Numbered from the stretch's first letter, positions 36,113 to 44,454 are shown. The stretch: DNA of 49,929 nucleotides from JABIAG01 sp964561995 (GCA_964561995.1 CAZLQZ010000009.1:1-49929), one strand, 5' to 3'. The notes: a model not told the origin generated them from the sequence alone. A program made the numbers and translations.

Positions 36113-36142
36113 CTCCGCGAAATATCGCGGAGTATTTTTTTT
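36113..36142 (+). terminator. strong intrinsic-type terminator
   Basis: CTCCGCGA (36113-36120), loop AATA, TCGCGGAG (36125-36132): a perfect 8-bp G/C-rich stem in very A/T-rich surroundings, followed by TATTTTTTTT. It looks like a bacterial rho-independent terminator and closes the small bicistron. Archaeal polymerase terminates mainly at T-runs, so the stable stem is unusual. Confidence 0.75.
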
Positions 36143-36178
36143 ATTAAAATTAATAAATGAGTAAATAATTCTACAATA

Positions 36179-36763
36179 ATGAAATTAATTTTAACAAGAC
36201 ATGGCGAAACTATTGAAAACGTTAATAAAATTCTTCAAGGTTGGAATGATACAAATCTTAATAAAAATGGAATTCAACAAGCTAAACAATTAGCTAAAAG
36301 ATTAAAAGACATCAATATTGACCTTATATATTCTAGTGACCTTAAAAGAGCATTTAATACTGCGCAAGAGATAAGTAAATTTCATAATTGTCCATTAATC
36401 AAAGATAAAAGAATGAGAGAAATAAATTTTGGTGAATGGAACGGATATAAACGTAAAGAACTCGATTGAGATTCTTTAGAAGGAAAAGATTTTACAGTAA
36501 AAAGACCACCCAAGGCAGAGAATTATGTTGATGTTAGAAAAAGAGTTAATGAGTTCTATAAAGAAATTAAAATTAAACATAAAAATAAAACTGTTTTAGT
36601 TGTGGGTCATGGTGGTTCAACACTTGTTCTTACATCAATAATTTTAAAAAAAGAATTAAAAGATATTAAAAATATTAAAAAATTAGAAAATACTGCCATT
36701 GCAAAATTTGAAATTAATAATAAAGTAAAAACAATTTGTTTAAATTGTACTAAACATTTGTAA
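36179..36763 (+). CDS. histidine phosphatase (phosphoglycerate mutase-like) with one in-frame TGA
   Basis: 194 residues if TGA at 36467-36469 is read as an amino acid. Motifs of the histidine phosphatase superfamily are complete across it: catalytic TRHGET (residues 6-11), SSDLKRAFNTA, REINFGEWNGYK before the TGA, and PPKAENYVDVRKRVNEFY and VVGHGGST (second catalytic His) after it. The junction reads RKELD-(TGA)-DSLEGKDF; family members that I recall have Trp at this place (E-I-D-W-D/S), so TGA standing for Trp fits. No frame change is needed. Without readthrough the 96-residue product would lack its second catalytic His. It could act on a sugar phosphate, nucleotide or phosphoprotein. A fresh nonsense mutation is the alternative. 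Confidence 0.7.
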
Positions 36764-36766
36764 ATA

Positions 36767-37555
36767 TTATTCAACCAAATGTTTAAAATAATCCATCAGG
36801 TTAATACTTACTTTAAATGAAGTCACAAGTGGTTTTTGATTCAAAATAGGAAGATACTCTACAAACATCCTTTTATTTACATCATTAATAAAATCTGCAA
36901 CAGATCTATTACGTTTAAAAGAAGCAGTATATCCATGATGATCAGGTTTTTCCCCTTGATCAATATAATATTGTTTCATTTTATTTAAATCATCAGAACG
37001 CACATGATTAACTCCACCATAAGATAAATCCCCATCAGCAACTATTAATCTTGAAAAATCTTCGATAAATAAAGGATCTTCAAAAGCTTCGACATATTGT
37101 GTTAGACCCATGATTTTTATATCAAGAGGACTCATTAAAGTATTAAAATATCTTGACATAGCTCTTTTTTCAATATCACCTTGGGATTTAATTAAAAGAA
37201 TTCCACCTTTTTTTTCTAATTCTTTTCCTTTTATAGTATCAACAACATCATTTAATGAATGATCTACTTTGCTCATCACAGATTTAAATTTACTTTCATC
37301 AAGTTCTTTTGGACCGGCAGTAAATGCGTAAACCATTTGACTATTACCTCGAACTGCTTCAAAATGATTTGCAACTTTTTCTGCATACGGAATTCCATAA
37401 AGATAATTATCAGTTATTACAATATCTGCATCATCACACATAATTACAGAAATCAAATCATCAGCTACAAAGGGATTATAGCCAGCATCAGCCACTTTAT
37501 CTCTTAAAGCTGAACTTATATTTTTATCATCTTCTACAATTAATACGCTTTTCAT
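36767..37555 (-). CDS. tandem receiver protein (second receiver degenerate)
   Basis: 262 residues. The first receiver keeps E8/D9/D10, phosphoacceptor D49 (VITDN), T79 and K96. The second part (from ~118) begins GGILLIKSQGDIEKRAMSRY like a receiver but lacks the acidic pair; LIVADGDLSYGG near 170-181 may be its altered phosphoacceptor strand. The arrangement suggests one phosphorylated domain and one docking or output pseudo-receiver. It is the last gene of an operon with a methyltransferase and two small genes and is joined to the methyltransferase by an ATGA overlap. No kinase partner is adjacent. Confidence 0.65.
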   Translation of the reverse strand: MKSVLIVEDDKNISSALRDKVADAGYNPFVADDLISVIMCDDADIVITDNYLYGIPYAEKVANHFEAVRGNSQMVYAFTAGPKELDESKFKSVMSKVDHSLNDVVDTIKGKELEKKGGILLIKSQGDIEKRAMSRYFNTLMSPLDIKIMGLTQYVEAFEDPLFIEDFSRLIVADGDLSYGGVNHVRSDDLNKMKQYYIDQGEKPDHHGYTASFKRNRSVADFINDVNKRMFVEYLPILNQKPLVTSFKVSINLMDYFKHLVE

Positions 37556-38289
37556 TTTTTCAACTCCAAATAAGTATACAATCTAATACCAGTTAAACCT
37601 TTAAAAAAATCAGGAACAGTTGAAGGAACAACAATATCCTGAGAGTTTTTAAGTTTGAAACCTGCTTTACAAAAAGCACCAAAATGATCTTTCATCCTAC
37701 TATGAATAACTCCAACATCCATTTTTGTTCCATCTTCACAAGTTAAAATAACGGGATAAAATTCACCGACACTTTTATTATAATTAAATAGTTTATCAGG
37801 ATTTTTCAATTCAACTGCAGGATTAGGATATGATTTTAATGATAACACCATTATATCACTAATCATTATCGCAACCAAGCTTCCATCATTTCTTAAAATT
37901 CTATGGGCTTGTCCATAAACTGGCTCTAATTCTTCAGGATTAAAATAATGAAGTGCTAAACTACTCATATAAACATCAAATGATTCATCAGGAATTTGAA
38001 AAACATTTTTCATATCAGAAACAAAATAATCAATTCCTTGAGGATTTTCTTTTTCTCTTTTAATTGCTTGCTCAATCATTCCTTCGGATTTATCAAAACC
38101 AGTTACTGAAGTTACAGAAGATACTACCCTTCTAGAAACATAACCTTCCCCGCATCCAGCGTCTATTACATCTCCACCCAGTTCAGTAACTCTTTGAATC
38201 AATTGAGGTCTAGCAATAAAATCACTTAAATTCCTAGGGGTGTCTCTACTCCATTTTTCAGCTTGACAATCATAATCAACATGACTCAT
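37552..38289 (-). CDS. class I SAM-dependent methyltransferase
   Basis: 245 residues. Motif I is VIDAGCGEGYVSRR (41-54), motif II acidic residue lies in TGFDKSEGM, and SSLALHYFNPEEL and AHRILRNDGSLVA are motifs IV-VI of UbiE/Bud23-type enzymes. The C-terminal ~85 residues (from DIMVLSLKSYPNPA) form a substrate domain. Substrate unknown. It is sandwiched between a 29-residue peptide gene and the tandem receiver gene, with ATGA overlaps on both sides, so its product may modify or be controlled by the signalling proteins. Confidence 0.85.
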   Translation of the reverse strand: MSHVDYDCQAEKWSRDTPRNLSDFIARPQLIQRVTELGGDVIDAGCGEGYVSRRVVSSVTSVTGFDKSEGMIEQAIKREKENPQGIDYFVSDMKNVFQIPDESFDVYMSSLALHYFNPEELEPVYGQAHRILRNDGSLVAIMISDIMVLSLKSYPNPAVELKNPDKLFNYNKSVGEFYPVILTCEDGTKMDVGVIHSRMKDHFGAFCKAGFKLKNSQDIVVPSTVPDFFKGLTGIRLYTYLELKK

Positions 38290-38375
38290 TTTTTACCTCC
38301 AAAAATAGACTCCTCAGTATTTTGAAAAAAATTATCTAATGTTTCTCGCATTTTTAATTCAAATTCTTTATTCAT
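38286..38375 (-). CDS. 29-residue peptide between membrane protein and methyltransferase
   Basis: ATG at 38373-38375 overlaps the TGA of the membrane-protein gene, and the TGA of this frame overlaps the ATG of the methyltransferase, so ATGA junctions flank it on both sides. The peptide is MNKEFELKMRETLDNFFQNT followed by EESIFGGKK, predicted as an amphipathic helix. GGAGGT near its end would serve as the ribosome-binding site of the methyltransferase gene. The double coupling supports translation; function unknown. Confidence 0.5.
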   Translation of the reverse strand: MNKEFELKMRETLDNFFQNTEESIFGGKK

Positions 38376-38677
38376 TTTGGACTCAGTTCCTTCATTAATT
38401 GTGTTTTATAAGCATCAATAATCACTCCTGCCTGATAATTACCATTTCTTCTCATTCTAAAAACTTCTTCTACAGGATTAACATATTCTCTAGATTTTAA
38501 TGCATTTACATATTCAGGATGAATTGGATGCTCATAATTTCTTGATGCCAAATTATTATTTAAAACAAGTAATGATGACAATAAACTACAAGACAAAGCA
38601 CCAATAATTGTTCTAGTAGCAATTTTAAATGTTCTTTCAAAGTTTGGACTTACTAAATATTCTCGATTTATTTTCAT
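38372..38677 (-). CDS. small single-pass membrane protein, 101 aa
   Basis: A basic N-terminus (MKINREYLVSPNFERTFKIA) precedes one membrane helix (about residues 22-42, IIGALSCSLLSSLLVLNN) and a ~55-residue tail outside. It is first in the operon that leads through the 29-residue peptide to the methyltransferase and tandem receiver, so it may be a membrane anchor or sensor for them. Start has weak upstream ribosome-binding sequence (AAAGTG). It is divergent from the second AbrB-PhoU gene. Family unknown. Confidence 0.6.
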   Translation of the reverse strand: MKINREYLVSPNFERTFKIATRTIIGALSCSLLSSLLVLNNNLASRNYEHPIHPEYVNALKSREYVNPVEEVFRMRRNGNYQAGVIIDAYKTQLMKELSPK

Positions 38678-38733
38678 TTTTACACTTTTTCGTTACCCCA
38701 AAGTAGTCTTACAAGAATATTAATATCTTTTCA

Positions 38734-38746
38734 ATATGATTCATAT
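38734..38746. promoter_or_regulatory. ATATGA/TCATAT dyad between divergent genes
   Basis: ATATGA (38734-38739), T, TCATAT (38741-38746): a perfect 6-bp inverted repeat with one central base, between the signalling operon and the AbrB-PhoU gene at 38818. It shares the CATAT core with the dyad upstream of the other AbrB-PhoU gene (35712-35733). Operator function is inference. Confidence 0.35.
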
Positions 38747-38817
38747 CAATAATATTTTTCCAAAATCTTTAAATATGCAAAAGCATTTCTTGCTATTAAT
38801 TCAAAGTAAAACTAAAA

Positions 38818-39729
38818 ATGAAAAGAAAATTAATTAGTCAAGGAAAAGGGGACAGCGTAACTTTGTACATACCAAAGAAATGGATAGACAATAGAGGATT
38901 AAAAGCAGGAGATGAAGTTGATATTGATGAAATGGACCACAATTTAATAATTAGTACCGAGGTTCAAAAAATACAAAATCTATCTACTGAAATTAAACTA
39001 AAAAACCTTACTGAATCAATGATTAGAACTGCCATTACTTACCCTTATAGATTAGGCTACGATAAAGTAACAGTTTTCTATTACACAAAAAATCAACTTG
39101 AAATTTTAAAAAATGTTGTTAAAACAAGATTATTAGGTTTTGAAATTGTTTCAATAGATGAAAAAGGAGTAATTATTGAAAACATTACTGAACCTTCAGG
39201 AGAAAAATTTGAAGTTTTAATGCAAAAAATAATTTACAACACAGGACAATTTTTTGAGTGTATTGAATCAATATTACAAAAACAAAAACCATTTTATGAC
39301 TATAATGATATTCAACACCAGATTCAACTTTATGATAATTTTTGCAGAAGAGTAATTACTAAAAGAAAAGCTATAGAAAAAAACGCAACATTATATTGGT
39401 CATTTTTAACAGTTTTTATTCATGCTACAAGAAATCTATATCACTTTGCAAAATACATTGAAAAATACAAAGGAACAATATCAAAACCAACAATTAAATT
39501 CTTTGAAGAAGCAAAAGAAATTTATTCATTAGTTAAAAAAGCATATTTAAGTCAAGATTTAGCACCAATAGAATTAGCACATGAAAAAGAAAAAATTTTA
39601 TCACATAAAACAACACATAAATTGATAAAAGGAAATGAAGCATCATTAATTCATTATATCAGTAAGATTTCAAGAGGATTTTATCTTAGTTCAAGTCCTT
39701 TAGTTGGACTTTTTATGGAGCATTCTTGA
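38818..39729 (+). CDS. AbrB-PhoU regulator, second paralogue
   Basis: 303 residues. The AbrB DNA-binding domain covers about 1-46 (MKRKLISQGKGDSVTLYIPK then KWIDNRGLKAGDEVDID) and PhoU-like helical bundles follow. It is a paralogue of the protein at 34716-35639 with the same length and layout but clearly different sequence; here the start is a normal ATG. Phosphate-linked regulation is the family inference; metal-binding residues of classical PhoU are not obvious. Its 3' end overlaps the kinase gene on the other strand by 30 bases. Confidence 0.8.
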   Translation: MKRKLISQGKGDSVTLYIPKKWIDNRGLKAGDEVDIDEMDHNLIISTEVQKIQNLSTEIKLKNLTESMIRTAITYPYRLGYDKVTVFYYTKNQLEILKNVVKTRLLGFEIVSIDEKGVIIENITEPSGEKFEVLMQKIIYNTGQFFECIESILQKQKPFYDYNDIQHQIQLYDNFCRRVITKRKAIEKNATLYWSFLTVFIHATRNLYHFAKYIEKYKGTISKPTIKFFEEAKEIYSLVKKAYLSQDLAPIELAHEKEKILSHKTTHKLIKGNEASLIHYISKISRGFYLSSSPLVGLFMEHS

Positions 39730-42114
39730 TTTGTAAACATTTTTTCGAAGATTTTCCATACTAACATTTCCATCAGAATCAGATGCAAAATAAATTTGTA
39801 CAGCCCGATTAATAATTCTTCTTTTAGCACAATCCAAATACTTGTTATAACCTGCTTTAAAATTTCCGTTTTCATCATTTGATGAAAAATAATCCACAGG
39901 ACCATAATGTTTAATATCTCCCATACGAATATAACCCTGATGAGAAACATTCTTATTAAAACAAGTTTCAGAAATTGCACAAGAACTAATTGCTTCAGAA
40001 ACTTCTTCATTAGAACATAAAGCTTTCACATAAACATCTGCAGGACCATCACCATATGAAAAACATTGTGAAACATATTTTCCCATCCAAAACAATTGAT
40101 CAGATTTATTTTTTAATTCTTTAAGAAAAGAATCAGGTTTAGGTCCAATATCTCTATCACTATAAACAGTTTTAATAAAATCAATAGGAACAGGCATAAA
40201 ATCAAGCCTTCCTTCTTTAAATTCAGGCAAATCTTTTTCCATAAGAATACTTCGCACTAATGAATTAACTAAAGGAACATTATAATGATGATTAATTCTA
40301 CGAAGACCCAAATCTTCAATTGTCTTTTCTATTTCTTCATTTGAATTAATATCAGAGATTAATTTTTTAATACCCAAATGATAATCTGAAGAAGATAAAA
40401 GAGTAGGATACCCACTAGAAATATTCTCAATTCTTTGTTGATTGATTAATAAATCTACAGCTGACGGAGGTTGATAAGTAGTCAAACCAGTTGTCCCAAG
40501 CAAGGTTTGAATGACAAGATATGCACCTCCAAATCCTGCAGCAACATATCCTGCTCGTGGCATCCATTTTTTCAAACTCCTCATAAAATCTTGAACAGGA
40601 GTTCTTTGAATAATTTTCAGATGGTCAGATAATTCACCCATACAATCATAATTTTTCTTTTTCTTAGTCATACATTTTCTTATAATTTTATCATATCTTG
40701 GTAAATCTTTTTTTCTCAAATCTTTTCTTAATTCTTTTAATGATTTATCTAAAACATCCTCATACCTATCAAGATTATATCTGCCATTTTCATCAATTAA
40801 ATTTTCTTTAGTTCCATAAACTATTCCAAATTCCTCATTAGGATGAAATTCAAAAATATATTTACCAGTTAAAGCATAATACATCAAAACTCCCAAACTA
40901 TAAATTTCACTTTTTTCAGTATATTGGGATTGTTCCCCATTAAAACCTAAATCTGGATCTCTAACAAAATGTCCACCCATCGAAGCAACAGCCTTAATCT
41001 TTGGTTCATTAATTCTACATGCAAGTTCAAAATCATTAAGCTTTGCTTCCAGCGAACCAAAATGATTAATTACTAAAACATTCGAAGGTTTTAAATCCCT
41101 ATGTAACATTCTATTTATAACATGTAAATGTTTTATAGCTCCAACAAGTCCACTAAATAAAGACTTATAATCATCAACATCCCAACCAGGATTACAATTT
41201 TTAAAACAATCAGACATACTTAAACCCTTTACTTTCTCTTCTATTGATGCAACTTTTCTTTGACCATTTTCCAAATAAACAATAGGAAGATCCACCCTTA
41301 CAAAATTTTGATGAGGATTTTGCATGATTTTAGATAAAATTTCAAAAACTTCTCTTTCAGTAGTATATCCAGAAGCATAATGATCTTTAGAATTAAGACT
41401 TTCTCTTTTTTCTGGAGGAATATCAACTTTTACTACCTTCTTACCAGTTAAACTATCAGCTTCAAAAACATATCTAGCCAATCCACCAGAGGGTCCAAAA
41501 ATTAATTTCTTTAGATCAGTATATCCCCTTTCTAACAACATCTCATACAAATTCGAATTCATTAATCCATTTTTAACAAATTCAGGAGGTTCCATTATTT
41601 GCATTACATCATACATAAAATATCTAAAGCTTTTTTCATTATTAGGCATATGAAAATAAAAATCATAATCAGATTCTAAATTCCCTGCTAAAAAATCATA
41701 ACCCCTACTAGTCAAATAATCAATTAATCTTTTCATTTGATTTTGCTTACAAAAACTTTCTTGCATACTTTCACAATCTTTTGAAAACAATAAACCAATT
41801 TGTAATACTTCTTCATCCTTTATTCTGTCATATAATGAATTTGTCTTTAATTTTTTTGAATCTTCACCTGAAAAACAAAAATCAACAGTCCTTCTTAAAA
41901 CTTCAATACCAAAATCATCATAACCTGAAAAAACTACATCATCTTTTTCAACACAAGCTGATTTCAATGGTTTATATTTTGAAGTCAAATATTTTACTAC
42001 CTTATCTTCACCATTTTCTTCAAAAAAACGTTCTTCAACTGGTTTTTCAACTACCTTCGATAGATGTTCTAGTCTAAACATTACATCATCCAAAGTACCA
42101 TTTAGAACACTCAT
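39700..42114 (-). CDS. transmembrane Ser/Thr-kinase-like protein
   Basis: 804 residues. The kinase fold spans about 200-500: likely VAIK-type Lys in KKVVKVD, catalytic HRDLKPSNVLV (H338, R339, D340), and the metal-binding D-F-x as NDFELA (D361), with Glu instead of Gly. YSLGVLMYYALTGKYIFEF is helix F and after. A membrane helix lies at about 520-538 (AGYVAAGFGGAYLVIQTLL), then a 265-residue C-terminal domain probably outside the cell. The N-terminal 200 residues are unrecognised. This is the layout of bacterial PknB-type receptors, unusual in archaea. The gene is coupled by ATGA to the RHH regulator upstream. The DFE change may lower activity but catalytic Asp and Lys remain. Confidence 0.8.
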   Translation of the reverse strand: MSVLNGTLDDVMFRLEHLSKVVEKPVEERFFEENGEDKVVKYLTSKYKPLKSACVEKDDVVFSGYDDFGIEVLRRTVDFCFSGEDSKKLKTNSLYDRIKDEEVLQIGLLFSKDCESMQESFCKQNQMKRLIDYLTSRGYDFLAGNLESDYDFYFHMPNNEKSFRYFMYDVMQIMEPPEFVKNGLMNSNLYEMLLERGYTDLKKLIFGPSGGLARYVFEADSLTGKKVVKVDIPPEKRESLNSKDHYASGYTTEREVFEILSKIMQNPHQNFVRVDLPIVYLENGQRKVASIEEKVKGLSMSDCFKNCNPGWDVDDYKSLFSGLVGAIKHLHVINRMLHRDLKPSNVLVINHFGSLEAKLNDFELACRINEPKIKAVASMGGHFVRDPDLGFNGEQSQYTEKSEIYSLGVLMYYALTGKYIFEFHPNEEFGIVYGTKENLIDENGRYNLDRYEDVLDKSLKELRKDLRKKDLPRYDKIIRKCMTKKKKNYDCMGELSDHLKIIQRTPVQDFMRSLKKWMPRAGYVAAGFGGAYLVIQTLLGTTGLTTYQPPSAVDLLINQQRIENISSGYPTLLSSSDYHLGIKKLISDINSNEEIEKTIEDLGLRRINHHYNVPLVNSLVRSILMEKDLPEFKEGRLDFMPVPIDFIKTVYSDRDIGPKPDSFLKELKNKSDQLFWMGKYVSQCFSYGDGPADVYVKALCSNEEVSEAISSCAISETCFNKNVSHQGYIRMGDIKHYGPVDYFSSNDENGNFKAGYNKYLDCAKRRIINRAVQIYFASDSDGNVSMENLRKNVYKSRMLHKKSN

Positions 42115-42239
42115 TCTAATTCGGCCCTCATAACTTTCTCAAAAGCCTGACTTTTATTATAGAATTTTTTATGTCTTATAGCTTCTCTTACTTTTAAGAT
42201 AAGTTCTTCATCAATTGAAATGGTTATTCTTTGTTTCAT
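42111..42239 (-). CDS. ribbon-helix-helix regulator, 42 aa
   Basis: MKQRITISIDEELILKVREA, then IRHKKFYNKSQAFEKVMRAELE: a beta strand with alternating residues (RITISID), then two helices joined at the N-K-S turn, which is the complete ribbon-helix-helix fold (CopG/Arc type). It is just long enough for a DNA-binding dimer. TGA of this gene overlaps the ATG of the kinase gene. A TATA box (CTTTATATATG, minus strand) near 42295 and direct repeats GTTACTA at 42243 and 42260 lie just upstream, consistent with autoregulation of the kinase operon. Confidence 0.75.
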   Translation of the reverse strand: MKQRITISIDEELILKVREAIRHKKFYNKSQAFEKVMRAELE

Positions 42240-42242
42240 CTT

Positions 42243-42266
42243 GTTACTACCTTCAAATAGTTACTA
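42243..42266. promoter_or_regulatory. direct repeat GTTACTA x2 before the RHH gene
   Basis: GTTACTA at 42243-42249 and 42260-42266 (17-base period), four bases upstream of the RHH start codon on the minus strand. RHH proteins commonly bind pairs of short direct or inverted repeats, so this is the best candidate operator. Binding is inference. Confidence 0.45.
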
Positions 42267-42326
42267 TCTGATTGAAGAACGTATTACTCATATATAAAGA
42301 TTTCTTTTTTTAAGAAAGGTTTATGC

Positions 42327-42346
42327 ACGAAAATTCTAATTTTCGT
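42327..42346. promoter_or_regulatory. perfect 9-bp inverted repeat between radical SAM and RHH genes
   Basis: ACGAAAATTCTAATTTTCGT: two 9-base arms around CT. It is downstream of the radical SAM gene and about 30 bases upstream of the TATA box of the RHH-kinase operon. It lacks an adjacent T-run on the minus strand, so an operator seems as likely as a terminator. Confidence 0.5.
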
Positions 42347-42394
42347 TGTATAAAGGGATTTGGTTTTTAAGCATAAAAATAAAGAGTTCCATAA

Positions 42395-43714
42395 TTATTT
42401 AATTAATACAAACATATGCTCCCTAAAAAAATTCATTGTTTTTGGAAATTTATTTATTTTTTCAATGGTTTTTTGATAATTATTTTTTAATTTACTTGCT
42501 TGCTTACAATTCAATCCTTCACTAACTTCATAAGTAATTTTATCACCAAGAATAGTTCTTTTTTCTTTTAAAATCTTAATTATACTAAATTTTTTTGGAT
42601 TATTAAAAATTTCAGTACCCTCATGTAACCCAAATACAGAAAATGAAACTAAATCAACATTTGATTGCTCCAATAAATCAATAGTTTCAAGAAATTCTTC
42701 TTTAGTTTCAGTTGGAAATCCAATTATTGTATAAGCAATATTTTTAATTCCCACATTATAAGAATCTTTCAAAACTTGTTTTATATCTTTAACATTGGTT
42801 CCCTTTTTAATTAATTTTAAAATTCTATCACTGCCAGATTCCACACCCCACATAATCATAATTAATCCAGAATCATAAAGAATTTTTAATGTATTTAAAT
42901 CGAATTCTTTTAAAGGTTTTAATTGACAAGTCCAATAAATATTTAATGGTTTAACCAACTTAGCAAATTCCAGTAATCTTTTTTTACTTATCATATCATC
43001 AATTAAAAAGAAATATTTTTGTTTTGATTTAATAATTGATTTTTTTATGTTTTCTAAATTAAATTCGCAATAATTAACGTCATTAAAATGTGTACAAAAA
43101 GTACATTGTTTATAATAACAAGAACTAGCAGTTTTAATTGGAATAACAGGTTTAGGAGTAAAATAATCTTTTAAATTGTAAATCGAATAATCTAAAACAA
43201 CATCATAATTTTTTACTTTACCGCCAACAAATTCAAGCAATTCAATTTCATTTTTTAAAAAAGTTGAAATGTCTTTTAATTTGTCATTTACTGCAGGACC
43301 ACCTACAACAGTTTTTACTTTTAGTTCTTTAATTAATGAATAAGCATAAAATACTTGACTAGAATAAACTATAGAAAATGCTACAACATCAGGATTAAAA
43401 CTATTTATTTTTTTTAAATATTCATCTAATAATTCGGGTTTTAGCCCAGCTACAACTTTTTTATTATTTTCAGAATATGTTTTTCCAGTTACTTTAAGAT
43501 ATTCTAATGTTTTTTTATCATAATTATCCCAATTCATATCATGATAATATTTTTGAAATTCAGAAAATTTGTTTTTATGAAATTCTAAATTTAAATCTAA
43601 AACTTGAATATTATCGTCAGAATTTGCTTTTAAAAAAGAATAAAGATTAGTTAAAGAATAAGGAGGTGTTGCAGGAGTACAAAACGGTAGATATACAAGT
43701 AATATGTTTTTCAT
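42395..43714 (-). CDS. B12-binding-type radical SAM protein
   Basis: 439 residues. The N-terminus (MKNILLVYLPFCTPATPPYS) has the Rossmann-like layout of cobalamin-binding radical SAM enzymes (about 1-165, with VVGGPAVND). The radical SAM core then has the cluster motif SSCYYKQCTFC (C199, C204, C207), spaced C-x4-C-x2-C instead of C-x3-C-x2-C, followed by WGVESGSDRILKLIKKGT and IIGFPTETKEEFLETIDLLE, both typical. The DxHxxGxxH-type cobalamin motif is not evident, so B12 use is doubtful. The substrate is unknown. It stands alone, with TATA-like sequence upstream and its promoter divergent from the MnmC-like gene. Confidence 0.82.
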   Translation of the reverse strand: MKNILLVYLPFCTPATPPYSLTNLYSFLKANSDDNIQVLDLNLEFHKNKFSEFQKYYHDMNWDNYDKKTLEYLKVTGKTYSENNKKVVAGLKPELLDEYLKKINSFNPDVVAFSIVYSSQVFYAYSLIKELKVKTVVGGPAVNDKLKDISTFLKNEIELLEFVGGKVKNYDVVLDYSIYNLKDYFTPKPVIPIKTASSCYYKQCTFCTHFNDVNYCEFNLENIKKSIIKSKQKYFFLIDDMISKKRLLEFAKLVKPLNIYWTCQLKPLKEFDLNTLKILYDSGLIMIMWGVESGSDRILKLIKKGTNVKDIKQVLKDSYNVGIKNIAYTIIGFPTETKEEFLETIDLLEQSNVDLVSFSVFGLHEGTEIFNNPKKFSIIKILKEKRTILGDKITYEVSEGLNCKQASKLKNNYQKTIEKINKFPKTMNFFREHMFVLIK

Positions 43715-43786
43715 ATATTATGATAATTATATTCAGTTAATAATTCTTTGGGTTAAACATATAAAGTCTTTAAAGAATCTAAGCAT

Positions 43787-44413
43787 ATGAAAGAATTAAT
43801 TACAGAAGATGGTTCAATTACATATTATAATGAAGAAGTTCAAGATCATTACCATACTAAATCTGGAGCAAGACAAGAAGCTTTTGAAAAACATGTTAAA
43901 GCATTAGAGGTTAAACCAGGCAAAGTTATTTTTGATGTGTGTTTTGGAATAGGATATAATGCTGCTGCAGCCCTAGACATAGGTCCTGCAACAATATATT
44001 GTTTTGAAAATGATAAAGTAATATTACAAAAAGTTTTAGAAATTAATGCAGATTTTAAAAGTTTCAATATTATTAAAGAATTTATTCAAGGATTTTTTGA
44101 AGGTAATAATATTTACGAAAAAGACAACATAAAACTAATTATGATGTTTGGTGATGCTAGAGAAAAAATAAAAGAAGTTATACAAAAAGCAGATTATGTG
44201 TTTTTTGACGCTTTTAGTCCTGCAAAAGTTCCCGAAATGTGGACAGAAGAATTTTTCAAGGACATTTTTAACAAGATGAATTCTAAGGCAAGATTGAGCA
44301 CATATAGCTGTGCTAGATTTGTTAGAGACAATATGAAAAGTGCAGGATTTAGAGTAATTGATGGACCGATAGTTGGAAGAAGAAGCCCTTCAACTATTGC
44401 AATTGTTGAATAA
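43787..44413 (+). CDS. MnmC-like (DUF752) methyltransferase
   Basis: 208 residues. SAM motif I is VIFDVCFGIGYNAAAALD (about 47-64). FFDAFSPAKVPEMWTEEFF (about 142-160) is the signature of the MnmC methyltransferase domain (D-A-F-S-P-x-K-x-P-E-x-W-T), and LSTYSCARFVRDNMKSAGF matches the following strand and helix. In bacteria MnmC finishes mnm5U34 in tRNA anticodons; standalone archaeal relatives are likely tRNA wobble-base modifiers, which is inference. TATA box (ACATATAAAG) lies ~27 bases before the ATG. A putative atypical kinase gene follows at +41 bases. Confidence 0.85.
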   Translation: MKELITEDGSITYYNEEVQDHYHTKSGARQEAFEKHVKALEVKPGKVIFDVCFGIGYNAAAALDIGPATIYCFENDKVILQKVLEINADFKSFNIIKEFIQGFFEGNNIYEKDNIKLIMMFGDAREKIKEVIQKADYVFFDAFSPAKVPEMWTEEFFKDIFNKMNSKARLSTYSCARFVRDNMKSAGFRVIDGPIVGRRSPSTIAIVE

Positions 44414-44454
44414 AAAAAGAAAAGATTAAAAACTAATAAATAAAAATTAACATA

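Noticed and set aside
41781..42077. Plus-strand open frame opposite the kinase gene
   Set aside because: Its Leu/Gln/His-rich product is a composition shadow of the kinase gene, with no promoter or start signal.
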